64,000 nt of DNA from Rhodothermales bacterium. Its GTDB lineage: Bacteria > Bacteroidota > Rhodothermia > Rhodothermales > Bin80. The position numbers and the translations under genes were made by a program. The stretch spans positions 2,378,501-2,442,500 of the forward strand of contig CATQHT010000003.1 of the NCBI GenBank assembly GCA_958296045.1, written 5' to 3'. Within the stretch, counting starts at the first letter, position 1. Every line of letters begins with the position of its first letter. Shown piece after piece: positions 34,920 through 44,413 of this stretch. The notes beneath the pieces are model-generated. The model ran no database searches. It was not told the DNA's origin and saw only the letters and a program-made list of their open reading frames with translations.

Positions 34920-36202
34920 GCGCATTTACGATCACAATCACGGCTGACGGGCGAATAACAGGGATCCAGGAAGCCTTTTCGAAGATGAGCTTGGTTGATC
35001 TCATCGCTCGCGTGGTCAACTGGCCGAGTCTGCATCTGAAAATGATCCTGGCCGTCATGGCTGCGGAGGTCGAGGCGCTTTGCGGCAAACGCTACAGCAG
35101 GAAGGGTGCCAGCCAGAGGCCTTGCTACCGGCATGGCACCAACCCCGGTACGGTCCGCATTAGTGGGCGCCGTGTGCCGATCAGGGTGCCCCGGGTACGC
35201 GACGTGAAGGTAAAGTGCGAGCGTGTCCTGCGCAGCTATCGCGCGTTTCACGAGGCGAGAATCAATGAAGATGCGCTCATGCGCACCTTGTTCTTCGGCG
35301 TCAGTCAACGCAACTACGAGGCCATCGCGGACGAGTACACCGATGCGTTCGGGCTGAGCCAATCATCGGTAGGTCGCATCTTCCGGCGCAGCGCTGCGAA
35401 GGTACTGAAGGAATTCTATGAACGCTCGCTGAACGACTACGATCTGGTAGGTCTGTTCATCGATGGCAAGTACTTTCGCAAGCACCAGGTGCTCATCGCC
35501 ATGGGGCTGACCTCTGAAGGTAAGAAGGTCGTTCTTGGGTGCGTCGAAGTGGGGTCCGAGAGCCAAGAGGCCACCAAGGGGCTCTTAGAAGACCTGCTCG
35601 ACCGGGGTCTGCAAATACATCAGGGCCTGCTCTGCGTCGTCGACGGCGCCAAAGGGATCCACGCCGCTATCAAAGAGGTCTTCGGCGGCTTCGTGCAGGT
35701 GCAGCGCTGCTGTTGGCACAAGCGGGAAAACGTCGTGGCCCACATGAGCAAAGAAGATAAGCTCGTATATCGGGCGCGCCTGCAGAAAGCCTATCAAATG
35801 CCAGACTACAGAGACGCTAAGGCGGAGCTCCTATCGATCAAGGACGACCTGGAAGCCTCCAACCAACTCAAGGCCATGAAGAGTCTGGAGGAAGGCATGG
35901 AGGAAACGCTCACGATCCAAAGGCTCGCAATAGCCAAAGAGCTCGGCCAAAGCCTGCGCACCTCCAACTGTATTGAGAATCTCAATAGTACCCTCGGCAG
36001 ATTGACGCGCAATGTTTGCAGTTGGAAAAACTCGGCACAGGTACACCGCTGGACGGCGCTGGCGCTCATGTATGCAGAACCCAAACTGAAAACTATCCCC
36101 AATCACCAACACCTGCTCAAGCTCCGAGAGGCACTTATAAAGGCCAGGACCCGACTGCCAAACCCCAAAATCCCCTTCTCCCCCCAGCCACGTTTCCACT
36201 AA
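34916..36202 (+). CDS. IS256 (mutator-type) family transposase
   Basis: 428 residues, full length. DDE residues are visible: Asp in LFIDGKYFRKHQVLIAMG (near 182), Asp in CVVDGAKGIHAAI (near 242) and Glu in EEGMEETL (near 330). Other family features are the zinc-like RPCYRHGTNPG, RVPIRVPRVRD, the C-terminal SLRTSNCIENLNSTLGRLTRNV and RWTALALMYAE. Its ATG lies inside the last codons of the upstream catalytically altered paralogue (ATGA overlap), so translation is coupled. It appears active. Element ends are not clear; the right end is somewhere near the C-run at 36213-36223. Confidence 0.93.
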   Translation: MSAFTITITADGRITGIQEAFSKMSLVDLIARVVNWPSLHLKMILAVMAAEVEALCGKRYSRKGASQRPCYRHGTNPGTVRISGRRVPIRVPRVRDVKVKCERVLRSYRAFHEARINEDALMRTLFFGVSQRNYEAIADEYTDAFGLSQSSVGRIFRRSAAKVLKEFYERSLNDYDLVGLFIDGKYFRKHQVLIAMGLTSEGKKVVLGCVEVGSESQEATKGLLEDLLDRGLQIHQGLLCVVDGAKGIHAAIKEVFGGFVQVQRCCWHKRENVVAHMSKEDKLVYRARLQKAYQMPDYRDAKAELLSIKDDLEASNQLKAMKSLEEGMEETLTIQRLAIAKELGQSLRTSNCIENLNSTLGRLTRNVCSWKNSAQVHRWTALALMYAEPKLKTIPNHQHLLKLREALIKARTRLPNPKIPFSPQPRFH

Positions 36203-36212
36203 CTTTGGCCCA

Positions 36213-36223
36213 CCCCCCCCCCC
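36213..36223 (+). repeat. run of 11 C
   Basis: An uninterrupted C11 homopolymer just after the IS256 transposase, at or near the IS right end. Its length is unreliable in most sequencing. Confidence 0.8.
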
Positions 36224-36449
36224 TATCGTGATCCGGCACTGGGCGCAAGGCTAATGTTGCCCTTTATCTGCGTATTCCGGCGCACATCGACCAGTGGATC
36301 CCCGGTACATCGACCACTGTGCGTAATCCGACGAATTCGTGCACCCCTTCCGAGGTAACCTGGACACCCGCGCTGGAGGTTGTCCAGCCGCGTTATGGTG
36401 GTGACGTAAGCTGCCATGCCCTGTGGCTGCTGGGAGTTTGTGGTTAGAA
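36224..36449. other. no recognisable gene
   Basis: 226 bp between the IS256 region and the istB remnant. It contains GTGATCC..GCACTG like the repeat at 29037 but no frame of note. Confidence 0.3.
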
Positions 36450-36827
36450 TCAAGATGAGTCTTCCGGGTTTTCCGGCACGTTCACGTTAGCCATTTGCTT
36501 ACGCATCGAGTCGCCGGTCAGCTGGATGCGGTGCGCGTTGTGGACGAGGCGATCCAGGATAGCATCGGCGAGCGTAGGATTTTCCATGGCCTGATGCCAA
36601 CGTTCCACCGGGAGCTGGCTGGTAGCAATGGTGGAGCTGACCTGGTGTCGGTCATCCAAGATTTCCAGCAGATCATCTTGCTGCGCGTTGGTGAGTTATT
36701 TCAGCCCCCAATCATCAGCAACCAGCACGCTAAGCCGCGACAACGTACGCAGCAGCTTCAGGAGCCGGCCCTCTGCTCGCGCCAGCGCAACGTCTTCGAG
36801 CATTCGTTGCAACCGGAAATAGCGCAC
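36450..36827 (-). pseudogene. IstB-like ATPase of IS21, C-terminal remnant
   Basis: The frame reads VRYFRLQRMLEDVALARAEG, LLKLLRTLSRLSVLVADDWG, then an in-frame TAA, then [36 protein letters not shown] and [20 protein letters not shown]. This is the second half of IstB, including Walker B and the SQLP sensor. The Walker A half and istA are absent. It is a dead IS21 leftover. Confidence 0.85.
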
Positions 36828-37234
36828 TTCCTATCCACAACAAAGAACACAGTCTCTCTCTTCCAGTGGACATGGCCGCCCTGTTATGTTAGGGATTTTC
36901 TTCACCCAACACCGCGACCTCGCTCGTTCAATGCCACATTGCTTGGACAACACCATGCCCTCGCGCAAGTTCGCGTGCTCTTTCTGGACGACTCCGTCCG
37001 GTTTGCGCAATGCTCCGTGCTCCAAACGCAGCGCGTGCTTTACTGCGCGACACCAACCGAGTTGCATTATTGCTTCGCGATGTCGAGACTTCCAAACATG
37101 CGCGATCAGGCCTGCTCCCCCACAACGTATACCCTAACGAATGCTTACTATGACGATACCCACAAAGGAGGCGCCACCTTATTTCCCTCGCCTGCGGAGT
37201 GAATACTCACCGTTTTTCGGGTCCTTACAATGAG
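36828..37234. other. no recognisable gene
   Basis: About 400 bp between the istB remnant and the nitrilase pseudogene. Short frames occur on both strands with no family match. Confidence 0.3.
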
Positions 37235-38021
37235 GCTCAGATGTCATCCAGCGCTGACCGCAGTCAGAACCTTGCGCAGACCGATCAGCTGATGAGCCAA
37301 GCCGCCTGCCGCGCGCGCTTGTCCGGTCGCGCTGCTGGAGAACTTCTCGTTCCTGGATCGCGAAAGCGAAAGAGTGGCCGCCCTCGAAAATGTTGAGAGC
37401 ATTCCTGCAGTATAGCTCTCACGGACATTCGCCAATAACTACGGCGTCACAGTGGTGGGTGGAAGTGTCCTTCTGGCTGCAGGCAACACAGTCACCAACA
37501 CCTGCCTAGTGCTTGGACCGCACGGCACCCTACTGGCCCGCTATGACAAGGTTCACCTTTTCGATATCGCACTCGATGAGGATCACAGCTTTCAGGGAAC
37601 GCGATATGTCGCGCCGGGTCGGGACCCCGTAACCTTCTCGGCCTTCGGGTGGCGCATGGGCCTGAGCAAATGCTATTACCTCCGGTTCCCTGAGCTCTAC
37701 AGAGAATTGGTGATGCGTGGGGCCGAGGTGCTGTCGTTCCGTCGCTCTTTCATGGCGTACCGGCATGTACCGTTGACCTACGTTGCTGCGCGCCTCAGCC
37801 ATTGAGAACCTGTGCTACGTCGTCGTGCCTGCGCCGCAGGGGCGACACGATGCGCACCGCGAAAGCTTGGTCACGCCATGAATATTGATCCGTGGGGCCA
37901 GATTCCAGCGCAGCACAGGTCCGGCCGGCTGTAGCGATGGCTGAACTGGACTTCAGTTGCGTGGCCGCGGTGCGGCAATGCCTGCCATGCCACCTTGCTG
38001 GCCGCGAACAAGTCAGTATGT
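37235..38021 (+). pseudogene. carbon-nitrogen hydrolase (nitrilase/omega-amidase) with several frameshifts
   Basis: Fragments in three frames assemble into one family member. They are MSSSADRSQNLAQTDQLMSQ, then ENFSFLDRESERVAALENVE, then the long frame NNYGVTVVGGSVLLAAGNT and YDKVHLFDIALDEDHSFQGT (catalytic Lys region). LRFPELYRELVMRGAEVLSF follows (GLSKCYYLRFP in place of the usual S-I-C-Y-D), then RAIENLCYVVVPA and a tail to TGA 38019-38021. The Cys remains, but frameshifts and altered neighbours mark it as a pseudogene. Its end overlaps the convergent methyltransferase stop. Confidence 0.8.
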
Positions 38022-38834
38022 GATCAGACTCACGCGGATGCCGCCGGAATCGGGCGTGTGAAAGAGTTCATTGAAACCCTTCATCTGCAGCTCCGCTTCG
38101 TGTTCGCCAATAGTCTGAACCACCACACCGCCCAGCCGCTCAGCAAGCTGCTGCACATACGCGGCCGAGTAACGGACCATAGGAAACGGCATCTGAAGCA
38201 ACTCCGTCAACCTGGCAAAAAAGGCCACATAAGTTCCCTTGAGGTTAACGTCGGTTAGGTCGTCATCCGGCAGCGTGTACTCAAGGACCAGTGCGCCCCC
38301 ATACGTACGTACCGACGCCAGCGCCTCGGCAAAAACAGGTGCTGGCACATAGTAGGTGATACCCTCGGCCACTACCAGCGTGGGCATGCTTCGGGTCCAT
38401 CCAACAGCCTGAAGCTGATGCGTCATCGTTTGCGGTTCGGCGAGGTTGGCGGTGACAAACTGAAGTGCCGGACCATTCACGGAAGCATTGATTTCAGCCT
38501 TGACGTCCATCTGGCTCATATCGAGATCGAAAACGCTGGCCTCAGGGAAGCACTCTGCCAGGTCGATAGTCAGCGGGTCCAAGCCACCGCCCAGTGACAC
38601 GACCTGAGCGGTAGGATGCCGCGTGAGGTACTGGTGGCACAGCTGCTTCACGCGTATCTTGCGCGTGCTTAAGGCAGGGTGGGCCACATCCCACCACTCT
38701 TTGAAGTGCGCCTTGATAGGGATGCCGGCGCTCAGGTCAACACTTGCCAGAAATCGCTTGGCCGCCTGGCAGTCATAAATGTCTGGCTCCGTAAACAGGA
38801 GCACTAGCGCGGAGGTCGCAGGAACTGGGTACAT
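38013..38834 (-). CDS. class I SAM methyltransferase, leucine carboxyl methyltransferase (LCM/Ppm1) family
   Basis: 273 residues from ATG 38834 (MYPVPATSALVLLFTEPDIYD); an upstream start at 38906 is possible but adds unlike sequence. SAM-binding motif I is VVSLGGGLDPLTIDLA. Also seen are FDLDMSQMDVKAEI (motif II-like), LVVAEGITYYVP and LVLEYTLPDD. This is the LCM family, which methylates carboxyl or hydroxyl groups of small molecules or polyketides. The substrate is unknown. It is divergent from the Asp-box protein (216-bp gap), which probably holds both promoters. Confidence 0.8.
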   Translation of the reverse strand: MYPVPATSALVLLFTEPDIYDCQAAKRFLASVDLSAGIPIKAHFKEWWDVAHPALSTRKIRVKQLCHQYLTRHPTAQVVSLGGGLDPLTIDLAECFPEASVFDLDMSQMDVKAEINASVNGPALQFVTANLAEPQTMTHQLQAVGWTRSMPTLVVAEGITYYVPAPVFAEALASVRTYGGALVLEYTLPDDDLTDVNLKGTYVAFFARLTELLQMPFPMVRYSAAYVQQLAERLGGVVVQTIGEHEAELQMKGFNELFHTPDSGGIRVSLITY

Positions 38835-39049
38835 GGCATTCGCGGAATATGGAGCAGAAAGCAGATGGCCAGACCCAGCCTCCACCCGAGTGCAAAATAT
38901 AAGCAACCGCGGAACGCATTCCGCTGCAGTCTGGCACAGACAGGTTTCGCCGCGCTGGGTCAGGCCTTACCGGGTGACGTGCAGGCCGCGCTGGATTCGT
39001 ACCTTGGGGGCTGGCATCCTTTAAACCGTGCTCTACCTTTCTTGAACCG

Positions 39050-42000
39050 ATGAAGAGAACAGCCTTCTTTTGTGTCGTAGCGGCATGCGTGGCGTTGCCT
39101 GTTATGGCGCAGACCGTGGCCGAAACGGACTTCTCCGCGCTCAAGCTGCGCAACATAGGCCCCGCCTTCACCTCCGGCCGAATAGCCGACATCGCCATCC
39201 ATCCCCATGATGAGAATGTATGGTACGTCGCCGTAGGCTCCGGCGGGGTCTGGAAAAGTGAAAACGCCGGCGTCACCTGGGAATCCCTGTTTGACGGACA
39301 AGGCTCGTATTCCATCGGAGCTATCGCAATCGACGGACGCAACCCTAGCACGATCTGGGTTGGCACCGGAGAAAATGTCGGAGGCCGACATGTCGGGTAC
39401 GGAGACGGCATCTACCGGAGTGACGATGGTGGTAAGAGCTGGAATAACATGGGGTTGCAATCCTCAGAGCACATCTCACGTATCATCGTGCATCCCGACA
39501 ATAGTGATGTGATCTGGGTGGCGGCACAGGGACCGCTGTGGAATGCGGGCAAAGAGCGCGGGCTCTACCGCAGCGACGACGGCGGAGCGTCGTGGATACG
39601 CACGCTGGGCGATGACGAGTGGGTCGGCGTCACCGATGTCGTGATTGACAGCCGCGACCCAGATCGTCTCTACGCGGCCACCTGGCAGCGGCATCGCAAC
39701 GTGGCGGCCTACATGGGTGGCGGTCCCGGCTCAGGGCTCCATCGCAGTGACGATGGCGGCCGAACCTGGAAACCCCTGACCCGGGGTATTCCAGAATCTA
39801 ACCTGGGCAAAATCGGACTCGCCATCAGTTTCCATAACCCGGATCATGTGTATGCGGCTATTGAGCTGGACCGCAGGACCGGAGGCATCTTCATGTCGCG
39901 CGACAGAGGAGAGTCCTGGACCAAACAGTCCGACGCGGTAGCTGGAGCTACCGGGCCCCATTACTACCAGGAGCTCTACACCACCCCACATGCCGAAGGA
40001 ACCCTGTATCTGATGGATGTGCGGACGCAGGTATCGACCGACTACGGCAAGACATTCGCGCGCATGAGCGAGTCCGATAAGCATTCGGACAACCACGCGA
40101 TCGCATTCAAGATGAGTGACCCGGACTACATCCTGATGGGTACGGACGGCGGGCTGTTCGAGACGCTTGACGGTACCAAGTCCTGGCGGTTTGTGACCAA
40201 CCTAGCCGTCACGCAATACTACAAGGTTGCTGTTGACGACGCGGTGCCGTTTTACAACGTCTACGGAGGTACGCAGGATAACGGCTCCCACGGCGGTCCC
40301 TCCCGGACCATGTGGCGCGTCGGAATCCGCAATGCGGACTGGTTCAAGACGCTGGGGGCTGACGGGCACCAGTCCGCCACAGAGCCGGGCAACCCGGACA
40401 TCATCTATGCGGAGGCGCAGCAGGGACGGCTGCACCGGATTGACCTCCGAACCGGAGAACAGGTGCTTATCCAGCCGCAGGCGCGCCGTGGCGAGAAATT
40501 GGAGCGCTATAACTGGGATGCACCCATTGTGGTGAGTCCCCACAGTCCGACCACGCTGTATTTCGGCTCGTACCGCGTCTGGAAATCTACGGACCGGGGT
40601 GACAGCTGGACGCCGGTGTCACCGGACCTGACGCGCGACGAGGAGCGGATCACGCTACCCATCATGGGTCGTGTGCAGAGCTGGGACAACGCGTGGGACT
40701 TCAATGCCATGTCCGTCTATAACACGATAACGTCGCTGGCGGAGTCCCCCGTGCAGCAAGGACTGTTGTATGCTGGCACCGACGACGGCATTATCCAGGT
40801 AAGTGAAGATGACGGTGCGTCATGGAGCCGTATAGAGGTGGGATCCATTCCCGGTGTCCCGGGCGCAGCGTTTGTCAACAACCTAGTGGCGGACCTGTTT
40901 GACGCCGATGTAGTGTATGCTGCGCTGGACAATCACAAGTTCGGCGATCTGGCGCCCTACCTAGTAAAGAGCACGGATCGGGGCAAGACCTGGATGTCCA
41001 TCGCCAGCAACCTGCCCGAGCGTACCCTGGTCTGGCGCTTGGTGCAGGACCATGTTAATCCACAGTTGTTGTTCGCAGCCACTGAGTTTGGAGTCTTTTT
41101 CACGGTGGACGGCGGCGAGGAGTGGGTAAAGGTCAACAGTGATGCCACTATCTCTTTCAGGGATATCACCATTCAGCGTCGCGAAAACGACGTCGTGGCC
41201 GCCTCCTTCGGGCGCGGGTTTTTTATTCTGGATGACTACTCACCACTGCGCGAGGTCACGCCCGAGCTTTTGGCCAGCGAGGCCGCGCTGTTTCCTGCGC
41301 GCCGGGCGCAGCTGTATGTGCCGCGCGACGTGGCGGGCGGGTCGCAGGGAGCCACCTACTATGCGGCGCCCAACCCTGCATTCGGGGCGACCTTTACGTA
41401 CTATCTCAAGAGTGGAACCAAGACTAGAACTGCACTTCGCCAAGAGGCCGAGAAAGAGGTAGGCGAAGGGGAAGACATCCCGTTCCCGGGGTGGGACGCC
41501 CTGGAAGCGGAAGTCAACGAGGTGCCCGACGCGGTCCACGTTGTGATTCGTGATGGGGCTGGCAGCGTGGTGAACCGGGTCGAGGGCAGCGCTAAGGAGG
41601 GTTTCCACCGCATAACCTGGGATCTGAGGCATGCACCGATGGCTCCGATAACGCGGGACGATCCCACTGGAGGTGGCAACGGATTTCTGGCCACGCCGGG
41701 CCGGTACACGGCGACACTTATACGCCGCTCCAATGGGGAGGAGCAGGTCTTGAGCGGCCCCGTGAGCTTTGAGGTGGTGCCGTTACTGGAGCCGGCGCTT
41801 CCGGGTGCTTCCCCAGAGGGCATCTCAGCCTATCGCACATATGCTGAGGCGCTCCAGAGTCGCGTGATGTTGTTTACCAGCGGTCTGGAGGCAGCGATGG
41901 AGCGGGTGGACGCTATGCAGACGGCCCTTATGCGCGCGGACACCCCAGAGGACGGGCTGGTGACTTCCGTATACCAGGCGCGTGACACCCTCCTTGTGAT

Positions 42001-42262
42001 GCGGCAGCAGTTGCGGGGTTATGAGGTTAAGCGCGGACCGGGCGAACGCAATGCGCCAAGTGTGCAGTCCCGCTTATCTGTGGGGCTTAATGGCCTGCGC
42101 AACACCTATGGCCCGACGCAGCTGCACCGGGAAAGCATGCGCATAGCAGAAGAGGAGATCGGCCTGATGGAGGCCGCGTTGGAAGCGTTTGTAAGCGATG
42201 TGCTGCTACCACTGCGGGATGCTCTAGGACGCAGTGGTGCGCCCGTCGTGGATCCGAACTGA
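39050..42262 (+). CDS. exported Asp-box beta-propeller (VPS10/sortilin-like) protein
   Basis: 1070 residues with signal peptide (MKRTAFFCVVAACVALPVMAQ). There are many Asp-box turns of the S-x-D-x-G-x-T-W type: SENAGVTW, SDDGGKSW, SDDGGASW, SDDGGRTW, SRDRGESW, STDRGDSW, SEDDGASW, STDRGKTW, TVDGGEEW, spread over about residues 50-700. They form one or two seven-bladed propellers as in sortilin-type or 'glycosyl hydrolase BNR' proteins of Bacteroidota. The C-terminal 350 residues contain an Ig-like segment (EGFHRITWDLRHAP) and a helical tail. It is a surface or periplasmic protein; glycan or peptide binding is likely, but no catalytic site was identified. It ends 21 bp before the convergent yceI-like gene. 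Confidence 0.85.
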   Translation: MKRTAFFCVVAACVALPVMAQTVAETDFSALKLRNIGPAFTSGRIADIAIHPHDENVWYVAVGSGGVWKSENAGVTWESLFDGQGSYSIGAIAIDGRNPSTIWVGTGENVGGRHVGYGDGIYRSDDGGKSWNNMGLQSSEHISRIIVHPDNSDVIWVAAQGPLWNAGKERGLYRSDDGGASWIRTLGDDEWVGVTDVVIDSRDPDRLYAATWQRHRNVAAYMGGGPGSGLHRSDDGGRTWKPLTRGIPESNLGKIGLAISFHNPDHVYAAIELDRRTGGIFMSRDRGESWTKQSDAVAGATGPHYYQELYTTPHAEGTLYLMDVRTQVSTDYGKTFARMSESDKHSDNHAIAFKMSDPDYILMGTDGGLFETLDGTKSWRFVTNLAVTQYYKVAVDDAVPFYNVYGGTQDNGSHGGPSRTMWRVGIRNADWFKTLGADGHQSATEPGNPDIIYAEAQQGRLHRIDLRTGEQVLIQPQARRGEKLERYNWDAPIVVSPHSPTTLYFGSYRVWKSTDRGDSWTPVSPDLTRDEERITLPIMGRVQSWDNAWDFNAMSVYNTITSLAESPVQQGLLYAGTDDGIIQVSEDDGASWSRIEVGSIPGVPGAAFVNNLVADLFDADVVYAALDNHKFGDLAPYLVKSTDRGKTWMSIASNLPERTLVWRLVQDHVNPQLLFAATEFGVFFTVDGGEEWVKVNSDATISFRDITIQRRENDVVAASFGRGFFILDDYSPLREVTPELLASEAALFPARRAQLYVPRDVAGGSQGATYYAAPNPAFGATFTYYLKSGTKTRTALRQEAEKEVGEGEDIPFPGWDALEAEVNEVPDAVHVVIRDGAGSVVNRVEGSAKEGFHRITWDLRHAPMAPITRDDPTGGGNGFLATPGRYTATLIRRSNGEEQVLSGPVSFEVVPLLEPALPGASPEGISAYRTYAEALQSRVMLFTSGLEAAMERVDAMQTALMRADTPEDGLVTSVYQARDTLLVMRQQLRGYEVKRGPGERNAPSVQSRLSVGLNGLRNTYGPTQLHRESMRIAEEEIGLMEAALEAFVSDVLLPLRDALGRSGAPVVDPN

Positions 42263-42283
42263 CGGGCAATCCGGTTGGCTCGG

Positions 42284-42880
42284 CTACTGCATGGGACCAA
42301 TATGGAGTTCTGCATTCACGGTGACCTGCGGTCCTGTGCGCAGTGATCCGAACATGGCAGTGGGGGCCTTCATCCCATAGTCTTTAAGGACCAGGGTATG
42401 TACGCCTGCGAAGACGACCATGCCGTCATCGCGGAGTTCCGCTTCCAGCGGGATGGCGACCGCGTTAGTCTGCCCGCCCAGTGTTAGGTTGCCGTGCGCG
42501 GTCAGGGTCGCGGTGGTCGCGGATGCTGCTTCGAAGTCGCTCACGCTTTCTAGCACGAAGGTGACCTCTTTGTGGGTATTCACATCGAGGGCATCATACA
42601 TCACACGATCCATGATGCCGCTTTTCCTGCTCTTGATCATTTTGGTGGGAACCGTCAGGTTGGCGGCTTCGACCGTGGCATGCGCATGGTCGGATTCCAT
42701 ATTCAGCGTGACCGACCCGTCGAATTCGGTAGCGTAGACGGTCCAGTGAGGCGTGTTGTTTGATGTGCCGTCAATCCAGATTTTGGAGCTGTCGGGATCA
42801 AATTCGTACGTGGCGGTTTGGCCCAGGGCGGTCGTGACCAGAAGCAGACCCAGGCCGCATGTGAGTGTCGTTCGCAGCAT
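42284..42880 (-). CDS. YceI family periplasmic lipid-binding protein
   Basis: 198 residues with signal peptide MLRTTLTCGLGLLLVTTALGQ. The YceI barrel is recognisable: ATYEFDPDSSKIWIDGTS, FDGSVTLNMESD, MDRVMYDALDVNTHKEVTFVLESV, LTAHGNLTLGGQTNAVAIPLEAEL, LKDYGMKAPTAMFGSLRTG. These proteins bind isoprenoid-type lipids in the periplasm. It is intact. It is convergent with the Asp-box gene, and its upstream side abuts the IS605-type element. Confidence 0.9.
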   Translation of the reverse strand: MLRTTLTCGLGLLLVTTALGQTATYEFDPDSSKIWIDGTSNNTPHWTVYATEFDGSVTLNMESDHAHATVEAANLTVPTKMIKSRKSGIMDRVMYDALDVNTHKEVTFVLESVSDFEAASATTATLTAHGNLTLGGQTNAVAIPLEAELRDDGMVVFAGVHTLVLKDYGMKAPTAMFGSLRTGPQVTVNAELHIGPMQ

Positions 42881-42906
42881 CGTGTTCGGGAGGCTGGTTG
42901 CAGTGC

Positions 42907-43130
42907 TATGGGCTGGCGAAAAATTAACCTATCTGCCTGGTTGGCAGGTGGTCAATTTCGCCTGCACTCGTGGGTGCGCAACACCCCTGCGGATGCAGCT
43001 CACGAGCACGATTCTGTACGCTCCCCAGACCCGCCACAGCATCCAACAGCGGATGCCGCTCAGCGTCCGGGTGAGCAGACACGTGTTGCGCGTACGATAG
43101 GCTCGCCGCCCATCCATCAGGGCAAAGGCC
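42907..43130 (-). ncRNA. putative omega (reRNA) region at the element right end
   Basis: In IS605-type elements the 3' end of tnpB and the adjoining right end are transcribed as the guide RNA scaffold. This stretch is conserved at roughly 90% in the solitary copy at 24081, although the coding frame there is useless, which hints at an RNA or end function. Any guide would be the flank at positions below about 42907. Inference only. Confidence 0.4.
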
Positions 43131-44216
43131 CCGATACAACACGTTCAACGCCGCGTTAACGTCGCGGCACTGGGTCTTTCCGCATGTGGCACAACGATGC
43201 TTCCTGTCAGCCAGGCGTAGCCTTTCCTCCGGCTTGTGATGGCAAGCGCTGCATCTCTGCGTTGTGTCGTTCGGCGCAACCAGCTCCACCTTGCCGCCAA
43301 GCAAAGCGGATTTGTACTTCAACAGCTGCACCAATGCGTACAGCCCTTGCGCGCGCATCGATCGGTTCAGCCCCGTCTTGCGGCTGCCACCGGCGCGTGT
43401 CATGCGTTCTACTTTCAGGTCTTCCAGAAACAGATTCGCGGATCGCTTAACGACGTCGGCAGCCACCTCGTGGCGGTACCCGCGGTTGCGTCTTACTACG
43501 CGCTCGGCCTCCTTGCGCCAAGCACCGAACCGCTTTCGGCGCAGACGCGTGCCTTTCTTCGTCTTAGCAGCCCGACGCTGCAAAGCGTCCCTGCGGGGCG
43601 CACTCTTTTTGATGGGCGCGTAGCTCTTTCCATCCGCCAGCGTCGCGATGGCCTTGCAGCCAAGGTCCACGGCCATCGGTGTGTCTGCGCAGCTGTTCTC
43701 TGGCGCCTCGGGGCGCTCGTACACGACTTGTATCGAGTATTCGGTACCCAGCGACGACCGCACGATGCGCACGAACGTGCAGCCGTAGCGCTTGATCAAC
43801 CCGCGCCGATCGGTGAAACGGACGTACCCGACGCCCTTGATGCGAACGCGATAGTCTTGGCGCCTGACGCGTTCGGGCTTTCGTAGCAGCCTGAAGCTCT
43901 TCACCAAGTCGCCGCTGAAACGCGGCGGGCGCGCATGGTGCTTATTGAAAAAGCGCTTGTAACCCTCCGTCACGCCCCTGATCACAGAACGCTGCTCAGC
44001 CACGCCGAACTCGAGATTGCGCTCATCGGCTCTGCGGGCGGCCGTCCAGAGCTTCGTCAACGTGAAATAGCTCGGATGCTTCTCTGCTACCTTGTGTGCG
44101 TTGCGGCATTGTTCGACCGCCCCGTTGCGGACCCACTTACCGTTTACGAACATCCGCCGCAGGCGGGCATAGCCCGCCTTCTTTGTATAGCAGCGGTATG
44201 TCTGGCTCAGTAGCAA
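42924..44216 (-). CDS. tnpB: TnpB RNA-guided nuclease (OrfB of IS605)
   Basis: 430 residues from TTG 44216. RuvC catalytic residues: Asp in PMAVDLGCKAIATL (near 184), Glu in LFLEDLKVERM (near 264) and Asp in QCRDVNAALNVL (near 352). The zinc ribbon is CSACHHKPEERLRL with HRCATCG. The N-terminal part (ARLRRMFVNGKWVRNGAVEQ) matches the family. The C-terminus extends about 70 residues beyond the final Asp helix, through sequence that is also the element right end. TnpB is the ancestor-type of Cas12 and cuts DNA next to a TAM using an omega RNA. It looks complete. The preceding short gene ends 2 bp before its start. Confidence 0.9.
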   Translation of the reverse strand: MLLSQTYRCYTKKAGYARLRRMFVNGKWVRNGAVEQCRNAHKVAEKHPSYFTLTKLWTAARRADERNLEFGVAEQRSVIRGVTEGYKRFFNKHHARPPRFSGDLVKSFRLLRKPERVRRQDYRVRIKGVGYVRFTDRRGLIKRYGCTFVRIVRSSLGTEYSIQVVYERPEAPENSCADTPMAVDLGCKAIATLADGKSYAPIKKSAPRRDALQRRAAKTKKGTRLRRKRFGAWRKEAERVVRRNRGYRHEVAADVVKRSANLFLEDLKVERMTRAGGSRKTGLNRSMRAQGLYALVQLLKYKSALLGGKVELVAPNDTTQRCSACHHKPEERLRLADRKHRCATCGKTQCRDVNAALNVLYRGLCPDGWAASLSYAQHVSAHPDAERHPLLDAVAGLGSVQNRARELHPQGCCAPTSAGEIDHLPTRQIG

Positions 44217-44218
44217 GG

Positions 44219-44413
44219 CTACGGGCGCTCTCGTGGGTCGGCTTTCAGGCGTGCCGTCTGGGCAGCCCGGATCCGCTTCGAGTACGCAATCAGGGCCTCA
44301 TCGACAACGGCTCGGCGCAAGACGTCCGAGTACGGCGCCCCTTCGCGCAGGGCAAGACCGAAAGCAACGTCAAGGGCGCTACGTGAAACGTAAAGAAGGA
44401 CTATTTCCGACAT
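44219..44413 (-). CDS. short protein translated just upstream of tnpB
   Basis: 64 residues (MSEIVLLYVSRSALDVAFGL to LKADPRERP). Its stop is 2 bp before the tnpB TTG start, so it may be needed to carry ribosomes into tnpB. The basic helical C-terminus (YSKRIRAAQTARLKAD) could bind nucleic acid. I know no family for it; it may also be a chance frame. Confidence 0.4.
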   Translation of the reverse strand: MSEIVLLYVSRSALDVAFGLALREGAPYSDVLRRAVVDEALIAYSKRIRAAQTARLKADPRERP

